A DNA stretch of 64,000 bases, taken from positions 32,290,201 through 32,354,200 of the forward strand of contig CM034548.1 of the NCBI GenBank assembly GCA_020055645.1, read 5' to 3'. Both the position numbers and the translations under genes were made by a program. Below are positions 63,701-64,000 of the stretch, one piece after another (within the stretch, counting starts at the first letter, position 1; every line of letters starts with the position of its first letter). The notes below the pieces were generated by a model that saw nothing but the letters and a program-made list of their open reading frames with translations, made no database searches and was not told the DNA's origin. This DNA is from Tomocerus qinae (taxonomy: Eukaryota > Arthropoda > Collembola > Entomobryomorpha > Tomoceridae).

Positions 63701-64000
63701 GGTACATTACAATATGTCTGGTATTACTTGTCACCGAAGTAATGCCTAATTGGGATGAAAGACAAAAGGGCATGAACACAGGCGATGGTTAGAAGAAAGA
63801 CGAGTTCAGTCAGAGCCATGAGTTTACTTACACGGAGGACAGGGCAGAAAAATTGAGAATTCCCTGAGTATAGCCAAATCTAAACTCCACTTTCCACCAC
63901 CCATCATTTCACACTTGGCTTAGCTTGACGTTTTAACTGAAGCATAGCATAACTATCACCTACCTAACTGCACAGCATTGCATAAAACGGATAAGAGTTC
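48740..64000. other. Region without an identifiable gene
   Basis: A GC-elevated stretch from about 49.2 to 51.4 kb, purine-rich on the left and pyrimidine-rich on the right, looks like a promoter or enhancer rather than coding DNA. The rest is AT-rich, with stops in all frames and no recognisable domain. Isolated splice-like signals and a secretory-signal-like short frame near 63.8 kb are described as findings. Confidence 0.55.
51904..51949. repeat. SalI-type palindrome cluster and stem-loop
   Basis: CGACTAGTCG (51904-51913) is a perfect palindrome. GTCGACTC (51910-51917) and GAGTCGAC (51942-51949) form perfect inverted 8-mers around a 24-base T-rich loop. Function unknown. Confidence 0.6.

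Overview
The window is AT-rich animal nuclear DNA with large introns, metazoan-type splice sites (GTAAGT donors, pyrimidine-rich AG acceptors) and few genes. The only gene I can name with confidence is a three-exon minus-strand core alpha1,3-fucosyltransferase of the FucTA type (GT10). Its catalytic domain reads closest to insect/pancrustacean FucTA, so the source is most likely an arthropod. I cannot name the species. There are no bacterial, viral, rRNA or CRISPR features.

Layout: (1) 1-4141 holds a small plus-strand chromodomain gene with two probable 5' exons (about 300-440 and 522-614) and two coding exons (3100-3404 and 3520-3670). The last exon of FucTA (2269-2686, minus strand) lies inside its first large intron. 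(2) 2687-17323 is FucTA intron 2, about 14.6 kb; it contains both coding exons of the chromodomain gene in antisense orientation. (3) 17324-17591 is FucTA exon 2. (4) 17592-24623 is FucTA intron 1. (5) 24624-26061 is FucTA exon 1, encoding the cytoplasmic tail, membrane anchor, a very long low-complexity stem and the first part of the catalytic domain. (6) 26062 to about 27400 is its C/T-rich 5' flank. (7) 27400-64000 has no gene I can identify. It contains a fold-back repeat near 38.4 kb, a probable plus-strand terminal exon near 48.3 kb, and several splice-flanked open segments of unknown meaning.

The two genes are interleaved: each has coding sequence in an intron of the other, on opposite strands. 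The 5' exons of the chromodomain gene are also arranged unusually. The second one (93 nt) is a symmetric cassette. Skipping it joins exon 1 in frame to the chromodomain ORF and adds a tandem Tyr-Pro repeat at the N-terminus. Including it places an in-frame TGA twelve bases before the downstream ATG. This is the most interesting testable observation in the window. Functionally the two proteins are unrelated: one acts on N-glycans in the Golgi, the other probably on chromatin.
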